Of a DNA stretch of 64,000 nt, positions 10,284-25,525 are shown piece by piece. The notes beneath the pieces were generated by a model. It was not told the origin of the DNA. It was given only the letters and a program-made list of their open reading frames with translations, and searched no databases. A program made the position numbers and the translations under genes. Each line of letters opens with the position of its first letter. Position 1 is the stretch's first letter. Source of the DNA: Pagrus major (Eukaryota; Chordata; Actinopteri; Spariformes; Sparidae); NCBI RefSeq assembly GCF_040436345.1, contig NC_133219.1, positions 23,100,709-23,164,708 on the forward strand, written 5' to 3'.

Positions 10284-13200
10284 TCACCACCAGCACTGAA
10301 CGTGGAGAACATGCGTGGTGGATGCCGTTGTCATCTGGTCAGACCTGTGTAAAATTTGTAAATATGGAAGAGCCTTAAACCTGGCTTTTGCTGGTTGCAA
10401 AAAAAAGTCAGATTGTATGTAATATTGTAGTATTGAAATAACCCTACTTCTCACTTGATTTATAAACTCAGTAAACAGTCTCCTAATAAGTTCATGGTCT
10501 CAATCTCTTTTGTTTTAAGTCTACAATACAGCAAGATGTCAGTTTTGTAAATTATGGTACCTTGTACGGTAGATAAATATAAGCTGGGTGTGCTTTAGGA
10601 TGTGGCTACCTTGTGGCTACAACGACTACCTCAGGTTCTCAGCCAGATCCACTCAGGAAATCCTCCCAGGCTCCAACATCTGGTCCAAATATGATAAATT
10701 CTGGCTCCAACAAACCAAGATGGCAACAGCAGTAATGTTCAACTCCACCATTCACATACGTTGGATTAACACTTGGTCAACATACAAGCAGCTGACTTTC
10801 TTGGTAAAGCCACTGTGTCGAGAATGCACATTTCCTGCCGCCTCCTCTGAACTAGCCACAACACCAAGCTATCTTACCACAATCAAACGTACTGCCACGT
10901 TCAGAAAGTTCATGCACCACAACTGAGTGAGAACTGGGTTTGGGTAAAATAACATATTAATACTATAAATATATTCCTCATTCTTTTTTTTGTTTTTACA
11001 TCAAATAAGTTTTACATTTAAGCAAATAACATATGGATAACGGCATTTATGTGAAAATAATACAGCAAATACTTCAAATAACAGACACCATCTTCTGGTC
11101 AGATACAAACAACTGTATTATGTGAAGCTTGTTGACTGTGGATGACTGTACTAAAGCTTGATCATCTCTCTGAAGCCTTTTTGGACAGTACTCAGTTCAA
11201 ATTCACTGATCTACTCTGTAAAGTCTTGTGTATAATGAACACCAGATTTTAAAAGAAATTGCGACGAAGCTCACAGTGAAATCAAACACATGGGACTGAA
11301 TTTATTTATTCATTCAAAAGGGATTGATGCAACTTGTAAAATGATGTTAATGTTTTGTTTCATGTTATCCTATCCTTCATGCCAGCTGTGATATGTAACC
11401 CAATAAACATGGTTATTTGCAGCACTTAAAATCAAGTCGGAGGGCTTTGTTCGTGTCTACAGTCTCTAAGATAAAGGGTGATGATGTTCTGGCTCCCTCT
11501 TTATCAGGCTCATGTGTTTTTGCTTGGCATATGTTGATGATGTGTGTCACCTCCCAGAGTGTACTCTTATTGTTAAAGAGAGTTTACTTTAGTTATTTGA
11601 CAGCTCTAACGCGATAGTTAGACATCAGTAGAACGCAGAGTAAAGTCCCCCCGGCCCTGTGCGTTGAAAGATGTCAGCTTGTGACAAGACTTCACATGAG
11701 ATAACACTGTGGAAAATTACCTGTGGTGAAGACTTCCTTTAAAAGAAACAAAAAAAAGACCCAGACCCACAACTAATGTGATATGCCTGATGGTGCAGAA
11801 GTGTTGAGTAGATGCAACATGTGAGGTTTACACTTTGCCACCACAGAGGACACGACGACACTTTTCTTGAAGCTGCAAGTTTAGCTGCAGACTCATGATT
11901 GAATTCATCAGTGTTCTGCCGTAGGGTCGTCGAAATACCGATAAAATATTGATTCTGAATATTTGAAGTAGCTTCAGTAGCCTACTCATTTCCCACATTA
12001 TCGTTACACGGGTACCAGCTGCATTTTCTCGCCATCTCTTGACTCACACTGCTGCAGTGCCCACGTAGCCCCGCCTCCTCTCACTCACTCACCCAAAGTA
12101 CTGTCTTCTCATCAGTCATCTCGTTTGCTCCATTTTGTTATTGTGTTAGCTCATTAAACTTAGTCAGTGCAGAGCCTCCGCAACCAGAAAACAGCAGGAG
12201 TGGGTTAGGGTTAGGATCAACTTACACACCTGGATTTAACCAAGTCTCAGTATGCATGAAAAACATAGAACTGACAAGAGATCTAACATTTAATAGCCCA
12301 CACACTACTAAGTTAATATAGTTGCTGAGAGGTGGATGTGGACCAGGACTGGCCAAGGAGGAGGCATGAGGTGAGGCAGCAATGTTGTCAAGGAGCAGAT
12401 TATTAGTATTGCCTGATCACAGCTGAGCTCATTGGCCACCAGGATACAAAACAGTCGCGATTTCTAACAACTTCACAACTTCAGACGATTTGCACTGCAC
12501 ATCTCATGTAAACTTCAGTGCAACTAGAAATCAACAGAGGCAAAACCCAACAACATACTGAATGTGAATATACAATCACAATTGTTGCAACTAATGAAAG
12601 AAAATGACAACAGAAAAGAAAAGCAACACCTTGAGAGGCCTTCATCAGCTGCCAAGTTTCTACAAACTCCTGAACCGCCTCCATCTTGATCATCATCTAC
12701 GGGTGACGTATGTAACCTTTGGACTGAGAGAGTAATTCATTATAAATCACAGATGCTCTGAAACACTGTGCATGAGGCCAGGACAGAGCAAGAACACCTA
12801 AACATGTGTGTGTCCTTACTGCTGCTGTTTAGACTCTGAATATCCCTTTTCAGTTCTTTATCCACTGACATACCTGTTATAACCATGATTAGTTCTTCTG
12901 GTGGACACATCTGACCCGGTTTTCAAGCATTCATCTTAGGTAACACAGAGCAAAGGCTGCGGTCACACACACTTCAGCACCTTGAATATTTACTTTTCCT
13001 TGAAGCTGTGGATTGTTCTAGTAACTCATTGTCAGAATCAAAGGACGGTTGTTCTTAAAATAGATTTCAGGGCGGAGCTACATTTCAGGATTTTTTTAAC
13101 CCGTCCTATAAAAGATCAGCAGCTTCCTCCTGGTGTTCAGTTACATTGTGCAACCTGTTCAGACACAATCAGTTGTTTCTGTTCACCGCGACAATCAGGA

Positions 13201-14163
13201 AGTAAAGATGAATTATTTCAAATGTGGTGCAAAAGTTAAGTGATAAAGTTCATCTTTACCAAGTAGATGAGGCATAAATGGAGTTTTTCAGTAAAGTAAA
13301 GTAAATTAATTGACACTTTTCTAAAATGTCTGAAATTCCTGTTTGAAAGTCATTCATGAGATCGCTCTGAAACAGGTGAGCAGTCAGCACAGCCACTCCC
13401 ATTTACTCCACCTCTTGCATCACGCCACGGTGTGAGCCGACTATAAACTTGCCAAGCAGAGGGAGTATTAGGCAGACGAAGGAAGAGATGAGGAGGAAGT
13501 ATACTGCTAGGAATTTGGAGAACACCAGACAGCAGATTGTCTGGATGGAAAGGGAATGAAAAAGCATTTTAGAAACAAAATCACGGATTCTCCTGTATGT
13601 TTGCCTATGAGACACAGATCCTGCAGCGGCTGGCTGTTCTGGGTAACTGTTGACAAAAATGATTCAACTTGAACTTTAACACTGCACTTGATACAACTGT
13701 CCATCTCTTTACAGTCATTTTGCATCTCTTTGTTGTCATTTTGTGTCTTTGTAATGGTTTTGGGTCACTTTGTGGTCATTTTGTATTTCCTTGTAGTCGT
13801 CTACATATCTCTGTGATAATTTTTTTGTCTCTTTGTGGTTGATTTGTGTCACTTTGTGGTTCTGTTGTGTCTGTTTGTGATCATTTTGCATCTCTTTGTT
13901 GTTGCTTTGTGTCTTGGTGGTTGTTTTTTGTCTGTAATTGTTTTACATCTCTTTGTGGTTGTTTAGTGTCTCATTGTAGTTGTTTTACATCTCTGCCCGA
14001 CCATTTTATATGTTTTTGTTGTCATTTGGTGTCTTTGTAATATTTTTGTGTCACTTTGTGGTCATTTTTACCAGGAAATCAGGCCAGAAATACAGCTGGA
14101 TTACAATGTACTGAAGCTGTTAATAACTCATCTGTTTCCTTTCATTAATATCTCCTGACTCAG
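10284..14163. other. Gap between cdc20b and the lectin gene
   Basis: The first part is cdc20b 3' UTR, with a possible polyadenylation signal (AATAAA) near 11402. The open frame at 10588-10926 resembles no family I know. Further on are short decayed repeats. The missing first exon of the lectin gene should be somewhere here, but I could not fix it. Confidence 0.4.
13680..14075. repeat. Degenerate TG-rich minisatellite
   Basis: Units built on TTTGTGGTCATTTTGTGTC and CATCTCTTTGTGGTTGTTT recur about ten times with many changes over some 400 bases, ending about 90 bases before the lectin-domain exon. The cysteine-rich open frame that crosses it is a by-product of the repeat. Confidence 0.85.
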
Positions 14164-15437
14164 TGGTGTGCCATGACTTAGCGGTGGGCCAGATCCTCTC
14201 ACATAACTTCCAGCTCCAGAGACCGATGTCCTGGTTCCAAGCACGGGAGTTCTGTCAGAGGCACTATGTGGACCTTACAGTCCTGAGCACAGAGGAGCAG
14301 TACTTCACTCTCCTCAATGCCACGGCTGCAAACAAAGTCAGCTTTTGGCTTGGCCTGCAGCATCAGAGCACCTTCAGTGGCTGGAAGTGGGTGAATGGGG
14401 AAGAGCTGAGCTATAGTCAGTGGTTCAGGGAAAATGATGCTGACTGTGCGAGTTTGGAGGCCATGTTGAAGGAAGACAACAAGCTGCTGGCTCGCTACTG
14501 TGATGAACCACACATGTTTGTCTGTCAGGGTGAGTAATGCTTCTTGGAGGTACAATTTAGAAACTGGTAAATATGGGGCAGCGCTATAGGAAACACTCTT
14601 GTGACTTCATCACATGACCTGTCCAAGTGAACCAAACTAACTACAGGGTGACTTGTTTTCACTCTCCCTCACAGGTCCAGTTTCCCCGCAGCCAGTGGCG
14701 GTGGACTCCGTGGGCTCTGATCACGTGATTCTCAGCTGGAACATCTCCGCATTTATGCAGATGACACCTCACAGTTACAACGTGACCACATGCACCAACA
14801 AGTGTGATACGCTCGTCTTCCCCTACACTGGCGGCTCTGCCTTCATGAGCATCAACATCTCCTACTTAACATCAGCCAAAGAGTACTTCATAGAGATTTC
14901 CGCTTTTGTTCGTCGGCCTGACAATGTTACTGGTAGAGATATGACGCTTCGAAGTAAACCTACAGCTTTACAAGTCAAACCAGGTAGGAAGGACTTACAT
15001 GTGATTACTTTGTGATGCTTCTCATGGTTTGTGTTAAGTTGCGTTACTTAGTTATATGTGATGTATATTTGTCGTTCCTCTTCCTTAGCTTCCTTAGCGG
15101 ACTCTGGCAGTCAGCACAACGTTATCATTGTCATTTTGAAGTCACTCAAGCTCGTGTCTCTGGCTCCTCCACTGTGGATTCTTTATCGTATCCTGAAAAA
15201 ATGTAAGTCTCCTTGCTTGTGTAAGATAATTAATATACTGAAAATACTCCTCAGAACATACAAGCATGTCAAATATTTATCCTCCCATGTCCTTAATGTG
15301 CCATTCTTTTTTCGTCTCCAGGTGAACTGAAGTCAGAGTCAGAGTCAGAGTCAGTTCATGACGTCTCACAAGTGGAGCTTTCAGCTGAGGAGACAATTGT
15401 TGAGCTGTTTCCGCAGAAAACCAGAGGAGTTGGTTAA
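14164..15437 (+). CDS. C-type lectin-like / fibronectin III single-pass membrane protein (first exon not found)
   Basis: Four phase-matched exons: 14164-14529, 14675-14983, 15089-15202, 15322-15437. Exon 1 of these is one C-type-lectin domain (WFQAREFCQRHYVDLTVLST, FWLGLQ, WKWVNGEE, DADC, ARYCDEPHMFVC) with the canonical cysteines. The EPN/QPD and WND motifs for calcium-dependent sugar binding are absent. The next exon is a fibronectin III domain (VILSWNIS ... YFIEISAFV) with several N-glycosylation sites. The third encodes a hydrophobic segment containing two lysines, taken as the membrane span. The last gives a 40-residue tail with a SESESES run and no ITIM. The reading frame enters in phase 1, so a signal-peptide exon upstream is missing from this model. 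I know no named human counterpart; a surface receptor or adhesion role is inferred from the domains. Confidence 0.8.
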
Positions 15438-18400
15438 AAAAGGGAGAAAACGTATTCTAGATCCCACATAAAAAATCCTTGAGATTGAGGTCTAGATGAC
15501 AGGAAAAGCCTATTTATTCCTTTAATAACCTTGTTCATGGATGGCATGATTTGTTCACAAATGAAATATCCTGAACAAGATGAATATATAACAAGTGGTA
15601 TGTAATGGTAAGTTTACTTACCTGGGGCAGATCTCAAAATACAGAATCGGACACAATTGGTCAGTTTGGTCAGAAAACAAGTGTTTGAGAGACTGACCAG
15701 ATGGTCCACTCACCTGTTGAGTGATAGATATGCTCCATTCTCCTCTATTTTTGCATGAACAATAACAGTATTTTTTTGCTAGCATGGTATAATATGCTTT
15801 AACTCTGCTGATGTCTCCAGAGCTGACCTGTGCTGAGCCATGTTGTCTAGCTTCTGCAAGCAGACCCAAAGCATTATGATGCCTTCTCATCAACTAAAGT
15901 CCTCAGTAGGCAACAGAAAAAGTTGCTGCGTTCATCTTCCTACCGTTTTGTAGCTACATCTGTTAAAAGTTGCTGTTGTTTGGATGTTGTTATACTTTTA
16001 ACGCTCCAGTCCCGGCATTGATTTGAAAGATTCAAGCCTTGTTTTGACGCCTGTTTTTATTAGTATAGTTTTTAAGGAGCAGTGATATAAATGCAAATTA
16101 CCACTTCCTGTAGCTGCTTCAAAGTAAAAGCCTGGTTTTGGTATAACTCAATCTGGACATCTCGGGGTGTTTTTCAGTTGGCGAATTGATTTGGGGAGTG
16201 AGGGAATGAACTTTACAGCATGCATGCTACAAGCAGCGTAAAGACAGGAGGCTGTACTGGAGTAGAACAAATTTTCAAACAACAGCAACATCTAAGTTCT
16301 CAAACAGCCTAATAGTGTGATATGTAAGTAAAAGGCACTAAAAACATGACACGACAATCATTATGAGGACTGTAGAGGAAAATTATTACTCCCTCAAAAC
16401 ATCCTATGTATTGGTTTTTGGAGTTCTGGTGAGCAACTATACTGTTACGTTATACCCAGCCTGTGGTGGCACATCATGTTTATTTCCGATTAACATTATT
16501 TTGTGTCATATTTTATTGTAATATTCAGCCATTTTTCCACCAAACTGGCAGAAAACTGACTTCAGTTTCTCATTTAATAATTTCTGGCATAATGTGAGTG
16601 CCATACCTTCACTCATTTTGATTATCATTATCAATTATTGTGGTGGTTTACTTCAAGCTGGAATAACATGGGAAATAGTGTGATCGATATTGTGAAGCTC
16701 TCCTACTCTCAAGATGAAGATGTATTGTAGGTTCAACGAGTTAAATGTTCTCTAAATGTACTTCCATTGTTAAACTGTAGGTCACAGAGTTTATATCAGC
16801 CAAGAAATGTTAAAGTAGTTAAAATGTTTTTTTTCTTTATTTTTCATATTTTTTTGCACAAAAAACCTCACACAGTCAGTTAGTTAGTTCATTTCAAAAG
16901 GAATAAAAGGCCAATAATGTGAAAAAGTCCAGATTGCTGAAGCTAAAACCGAAAAACCTGATCTGAAGCCTCGACTAAAATATTATTTTAATGATGCTAA
17001 ATCTGTGAACATTTATTTCAGATCGAGGCAAAAAGCGAAACATTAATGTGAAAGTGGCAGAAAAGCCATAGTAAGGTAATCATTAGGATGCAGTTAATCA
17101 AAAAAAACATTTAGTATTATTTTATTTTGCACTTTTTTTTGTTGTTTTTTTTGTTTGTTTTCAGTATTTTTTTTTTCATATAGTATTTTAAGTTTGGGCC
17201 CATAATGGTATGACTACATCAAGTAAAATCTGACATAGGTTATTTCAAAAATGAATTTGCTGCTGCAATTAGTAGATACATATAAACATTATTATAATAG
17301 TGTTGACAATTCATACTTGATGTAGTTAGGCCTTTGTTGGTTCACACTGATTTGGATGTTTTGGACCAAAATCAAAAATTTGCATTTCAAAAAAGGAAAG
17401 TATCTTTTACAGTATTCTGATTCAAAGTGAAATCTTGATCAGCTAAGTCTAAAACTCAGTGAGGATTTACGTAGACCGCGAACATGTTTTAGTCTATATA
17501 TAATAAAGTATTTGTGGCCACAAATCTTGCCGTTTTCACGTCTCAAGCCCTTAGGTTTAACCTTTCCAAGATCTGTGGTGCATTCACATTCTGTTTGGGA
17601 TGTTGAACTATAACTTATCTAATATAAATGTACTGTAAGCAACTTTTTGTTTTCTTTGGTGGCTGGCAATGAAACCAAGAGTCATATGAATAAATAAATA
17701 CTGTGAAATGATTGACGTGACGACTATTTTTTGCTACTTGCAGGGAAATTAGAGGAAAAGACCTGCACATTGAGTTGAGAAGATTGATAAAACTCATATC
17801 TGTACAATAATTGTGTAATTTTATGCTCATGTTTTTGGATAGCTTAAATAAACAAGATATAACATGTTCGTTAGTGGGCTTTAGAGGTGCTATCACAAAG
17901 ATTAGGACTGAGCTGAGCTAGGCTAACCAGCTATAGGCTGAACAGATGTGAGAGTGGTATACATTTTTTCGGGTCGGCGCACAGAAAGACATTTTGGATG
18001 ATTAAACAACCAAAGTCACATCAGATTCTGCTCTTTTCTGGAGACATTCACTGTTGGTGGGACCAAAAAAACTCTTTGGGAAAAAAAAGTGGATCTGACT
18101 GTGGCAACGATCCGCAGAGGTGACCAGCACTGTGGGGTCTTTATGTACTGTAATGTTGACTGCCGATCTAGAGGAGAAAGTAACGTTACAGAGAGCAGAG
18201 GGGACAAATAAGAGAGAACTGGAGTCTCTGGTGAGTGCTGAGTTTAGTCATTGACCTGAAAGCAGAAAACAGATACACACATCGTCTGCGTGTTATTACT
18301 TGCTAGCTTACAGCTAATGTACCGTAAAGTAATCAGACTGTTGGGGTTGGATAAACAAAAACGATCCAGCAGTCAAACTCACTTAAAAGACCACCATTGC

Positions 18401-19138
18401 AGCTGAAAACCTACGTGACTGCAGGCACAAATGTTCATGAACGAGGTAATGTTTAAGTTTTATTCACGTTACGTTTGGTCTGATTTACTTCCTCACTCTC
18501 TGACTCTATCCTGGAAGTTATATGGAAGTTGTGAATATTGGTTTTAACATTGTCGGAAAAGAAATGGAATTATGTAGACCAGTACACAACTCAATAAAAT
18601 ATTGAACAAAGGTCGTTTATAGACAATTTCATGCAGAATACTTACACGTCATATATATCTAATGCAATTCTTCCAGCAATTAACCCTTCATCTCTGTTAC
18701 TTTCTCATTTCTTGATCTTTCGACCTCAACCATCTGTGTCATGTCAGCTTATATATTTCATTTTCTCATATATTCCACTGATTCATGACATGACACTCAT
18801 AAGTGTAGTCGAAGGGGCTGACAACAGCCTCCAGTCGTAGCTGTTCCGCACTTGGCCCACCCATACTGAAGTGTCGGCACGCTGACGATGTGAGCTACTT
18901 CACGTAAAAAAAGCCACCACCACCCATCCTGTGAATTAAATGGTTATGATGACTGGTAAATGACAAAAAAAAAAAAAAAAAAATCTTACCACAGATTCTC
19001 ATGTTATGCTTGCGTCCATTTTGCTGACTCATATTTCCACGGTCAGACCACATCCTGAGCTCAACACATAAAGGCAAGTGTGCATCGAGGTGTTTTTCAG
19101 CACATTCATCATCACATCAAAGTCAGAGATAAGAAGAA
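15438..19138. other. Gap between the lectin and granzyme genes
   Basis: The 3' UTR of the lectin gene comes first. The rest is AT-rich, with T runs near 16.8 and 17.1 kb and an A run near 18.97 kb. No exon, RNA gene or clear element was seen. The granzyme promoter should lie in the last few hundred bases; a CATAAAGG sequence near 19066 could be a weak TATA element. Confidence 0.4.
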
Positions 19139-21260
<2,122 letters not shown>

Positions 21261-22913
21261 TGAGTCCTTCCTGTTTCTGTATTCTTGACCGAGTTCACCA
21301 CGCCCATCTTTGCACTGCTTTTATGCTACATTCCATTTATCCTAATTATATACACTGTATTGTTATGACAGAGATTGGAGGGGTGTGTCTTTTTTTAGCC
21401 TTTCCAAAATTAAGAGCTAAAGAAAAACAAATTGTTTGAACTTTGTCTTTAATTGCTGTGATTTTGCTGCAGTCGTTTTTGCATGTCTGGTGAACTATCC
21501 TACAGTAATAATCAAGCATTACTTCCAAAGCCAAGGAGAAAAATAAAATAAAATAAAAAGCTCAACTACTGTTTTTGTGCTTTTATTTTCCAGCTTAACA
21601 CAAATATGTGAATACATATATAAAGTCTAGCCATAGACTTCCAATAAGTGCAGGAGTAAGGAGGTAACGGCCTACTTCTGCAGTAAAATCAGACCAGATT
21701 ACAAAAATGATTCTTTTTTCCAAGATGTACACCACAGAGCTATCTGAGTTTATATGAAAGCAAAAAACCAAAGTGACGTTATTCACCCCATCAACCAGAC
21801 ACATTTACCACTTCCTTCGCCAAAAGCTCAAACTGGCATTGAGGCTTCAGCTCAAGTCTTGTGAAAATACTTTGAGACAAAGGTTAATTTGCATGCATGA
21901 ACTTATTACTGTTTGAAAGCTCAAAACCAAAGACATTTTTAACTGTTTTAAGGGCATAAATATGTGTTTTTTTTTCTGCCTCTCACAATGCATTTTCATA
22001 ACAATAGCTCCTCACAGGTTGATGTTTCAGTTCTGTGGTTTCAGGTTGTGTGAGATCTGTGTTCAAATTAAAAAACCTTTGATGTCTCATCGTTTAGTCA
22101 CGTTTCCTTTCTTCAACTTCTTTAGGTCATCTCTAGATGATGCTAAAACTGCATCCTGCATGATTCAGTGCTGTCAACGCAAAGAACATTCAGTTCTTGA
22201 ACATCTGAGACCACACAAGACAAATTCACACGTCGTAGCTTAAGACCCCAAACAGGAAACGTGCAAAATGTCACAATGCTGCATCAGTTCCTTTAATGAA
22301 ATACTGAAGGAGACCTTTACAGTGAAGTCACGTCAAGTTTGTCCACTTCCAGTAAATGCTGATGTTTGCCTCGGAAGGATTATTCATCAGTTTCTTTGTC
22401 TCTCTTATCTTAAATACAGTCGTTCACTTTCATTTCTGGGAGCTGAGGGAGCCCTTTTGTCTTTCTGCGATATTTGCCCTCCACTTTAAATTCTTGTGGG
22501 TTTATTGTGTCACACGGAAGTCGGCTTAGCCTTCTGATTACCTTTATACACCCAGTCTCTATGAACTGGTAGTGTAATGTGGTACAGACACAGTGTTCAT
22601 GCTACATCACTAGGTGGTGCTCTCTGCTGTGCTTAGTTGTGCAGACATGTACAGAACGGAGACCTCAGTCAGCAAGTGGGCAAGATGATGACGGTGGCTA
22701 CAAATGAAAATGCTCTGTTGATAAGAAATACATAGATAGTAAAAAGTTTGGTTTCATGTTTTCCTTATTTTGTTCCACATTGGCTGATGTGACAGCATGA
22801 ATACCTGACTATCTTCCTGGTGTCAACATTTACAATAATTCAGTGAAAATGGTACACCTAATATCTACACATAACTTATAGTCAGACTAGTAAAAAAAAA
22901 CACAAGTCTACAG

Positions 22914-23312
22914 CAGCGGTTTCCAAACTTTTGGCTTTAGACTCTTCTTAATCATCTCGTGATGATTCATTTGAATCTTGGGACCTCGTGTTGGGAATGA
23001 TGAGATAATATTAAGCAAACATTGTTTTGTTTTCTTAGTTTTATTGGAATGTTTTTTTAACTCCACTTCACTTGCAAATAAGTTTCATGACAACAACATT
23101 TCGGTGCGCAGACGTTCATCAGGTTATCTCAGTCTAAGTCAGTCTAAGTCTGTGCAGGTAAAATGGTTGAGTAAATAAAAGCAGAGATTAGTGGAAAGTC
23201 TGAAAAGATCAACATAAGTTTGTGAAGCACTAATGTGATTTTTATCATTTCCTAATCATCTTGTGACCCTTTGTGAGGTCCTGATCTCTACAGGTTGGTA
23301 AAACACTGCTCT
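22914..23312. mobile_element. Non-autonomous hAT-like element
   Basis: The left end GCAGCGGTTTCCAAACTTTT and the right end GGTTGGTAAAACACTGC are imperfect inverted repeats of the CAGxGGTT type seen in hAT-Charlie elements. TCTACA flanks both sides, probably the remains of the 8-base target duplication. No transposase frame. Confidence 0.6.
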
Positions 23313-25249
23313 ACATAGCCTAATATGATCACTTTTTAAGTAATCAGTAAAAGCAACTTAATTACTATAATCATAAATAAAATATATATTGTTAAATTAG
23401 CCCTATTAAGCTCACCATTTCTTGTCAATGTGTTCAATTACTTTCTACTTCTAAGGTCCCCACAAAGATGAAGAAAAGTATACACAGTATGTACTTGTCT
23501 ACAGCTATGATTATTGCTCACTATTTTCATTTATAGGATATTCAATAAAAAAAACCTCAGTGAGGCTTCAAGCTCAGGACTAACACACTTTGTAGGGTGT
23601 TGGCATGCTAACATTTGCAGTGTAGCTTGTGCACTGAGCACAACTGAGGATGATGAGAATGTGATTAAAAAAATAATAAATACCTAGCTTGGCAACTGAC
23701 CTGCTCCCTTGTAAAGGTGAAGGAAAGAAAACGTTACCACACCCAGGAAATTCCAGCAGGTCCTTTATTTGAGCTGAAGTGAATTATCACTGACCAACCA
23801 TCTGCCTGTGTGTTTACTCTGTTTCCATGGCCACCCACAAAAGCTCACGGGCCCACCTCAGTGCCACCGAAACTACCAAAGCTCACCACACCCTTATAAA
23901 CTGATTTTGTCAAATGGATGAATGCATGAGTGTCAATGAATGTTTTTGGCATGTTTTAATAGCCATTTCAACCATGGAGATCACCGTCACACACACACAC
24001 CCACACACACACACTCACAAGAGTAAATGTTTACCTGGGCTTGCATCACCTGTGGATGCTGGATGAGTTGCCCACCTTGCCTCGCCTTTTCCTCAACTCA
24101 TTAGTGACGCCACTCTACACAAACACAAACACAGAGTGAAACCTCGTTTTATAACGGTGATGGTAAATGGTTGTATCCTGGTAGCTGAGTCAGAGCAGTT
24201 GTTATAGTTTATAGTATTATCATTATATCACGAGCAGGGCTCAGCTGTCAATCATGATATTTCCGCGCATTTTTGTAGCGTCAAATTCCTGATAAAAACC
24301 ATAACAGATCAGAGACAGTGTGGGGCTGATTGATTTGACTGCCTGATGTGCTGATCCCAAAATCTCTACGTGTTTTGTTATTACATCCAATGACAAATGT
24401 TAAAAGCCCTTTTGAAATCTCTCCGACAAACTAGATGCCGACATCAAAACACTGAATGGAATGAGGGCGGAGGAAGATAGAGCCAACTAAAGAGTTCACA
24501 GAATTGAAAACTGTATTCAGTCAGGTATTCTGCTGCACCTTTAACAGTCTTCTCAGCCTCTCACTGGAAATCTCACTGACCTCCAGGTGACCTCTTAGAT
24601 ACCTTTACATTTGAGTTAACCCCAATTCCAACCATGGCATGTGATTATCGAGTGTCAAATTACCAATCCTTTTAGATTTGGCACCTGTCATTGTTCAAAT
24701 TTACAATTAAACCTCATTGACCCAATGGGCCAGTCAGTTCAATTAAAAGTAACTTTATATATATTAAAGGAGATCCAGAAGCTCCGAATGATAACGAATA
24801 TGTTCGGCTAAATTTTGAGTGCAATAAAAAGGACAACCAAGCTGATCGAGAATACAATTATCAGACAGTATGGAATAAGGTTATTTTTATGACTTTACAG
24901 CTATAGCGGGTATATATCCACTTAAACACATTAAAAATGACTATCTATGTTTATCTATCTGCATTATGCACATGCATCTGTCTGTCATTGTGATATGTGT
25001 ATGCTGGACTGATGACCACATAAACACTGTATATAATCATAAACTGTTTAGTGCCAGCATTCTTTAATTAACATTTCCCTGCCGATCACTTCTAAACAGG
25101 TCCAGGAATGTAGTCAAGTCCAACTAATAATCATATCTTCAGCGTGCAGTGTCATTAAAAGGGCAGCTGGATGTTTGTTTGGTGATTAACACTCTTTTTT
25201 TCAGGTCAACTTTAAGCTTGAAATATCTTCTTCTTGTAGTTATGTCCGT

Positions 25250-25525
25250 AAAGGTGCATTTTGTAGTTTTGCAAAAGAAAATTTGAACAGAAGACAAAGA
25301 TCTTCATTGACTGTTTTTTATGCCTAAACAAACTAAATGAACAAACTCTCTTCATGTTCATGACTTAATAATCTGAATAAACAAACTGACCTTCAAGGAC
25401 AACACATTTTCATACTGTTTATATTTGGCGGACCCTGCCACCTTTCTAGCTTCAAACAGTGTTCTGGGGACCGTATTTTCCTCTGAGAACTGCTTGTTTA
25501 TTCAGTTATTTTTCTTGTCTTGCTC
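25250..25525. mobile_element. MITE-like element, copy 1
   Basis: It starts AAGGTGCATTTTGTAGTTTT and shares GACCCTGCCACCTTTCTAGC, CTTCAAACAGT and TTGTTTATTC with copy 2 at 32993-33304. The right terminal repeat is degraded. Confidence 0.6.

Noticed and set aside
10588-10926. 112-residue + strand open frame in the cdc20b 3' flank.
   Set aside because: No recognisable domain, signal or splice sites; it looks like part of an old repeat.
12202-12216. Telomere-like GGGTTAGGGTTAGG.
   Set aside because: Only two units; expected by chance and not evidence of a chromosome fusion.
13441-13545. TATA-like CTATAAACTT followed by an ATG, considered as the lectin gene's first exon.
   Set aside because: The frame (MRRKYTARNLENT...) is not a signal peptide and meets a stop without a donor in the needed phase.
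13846-14040. Cysteine-rich + strand open frame resembling a small secreted protein.
   Set aside because: It is a translation of the TG-rich minisatellite and has no start context or splice support.
15618-15893. 91-residue - strand open frame between the lectin and granzyme genes.
   Set aside because: No domain, no splice support and no coding bias that I could see.
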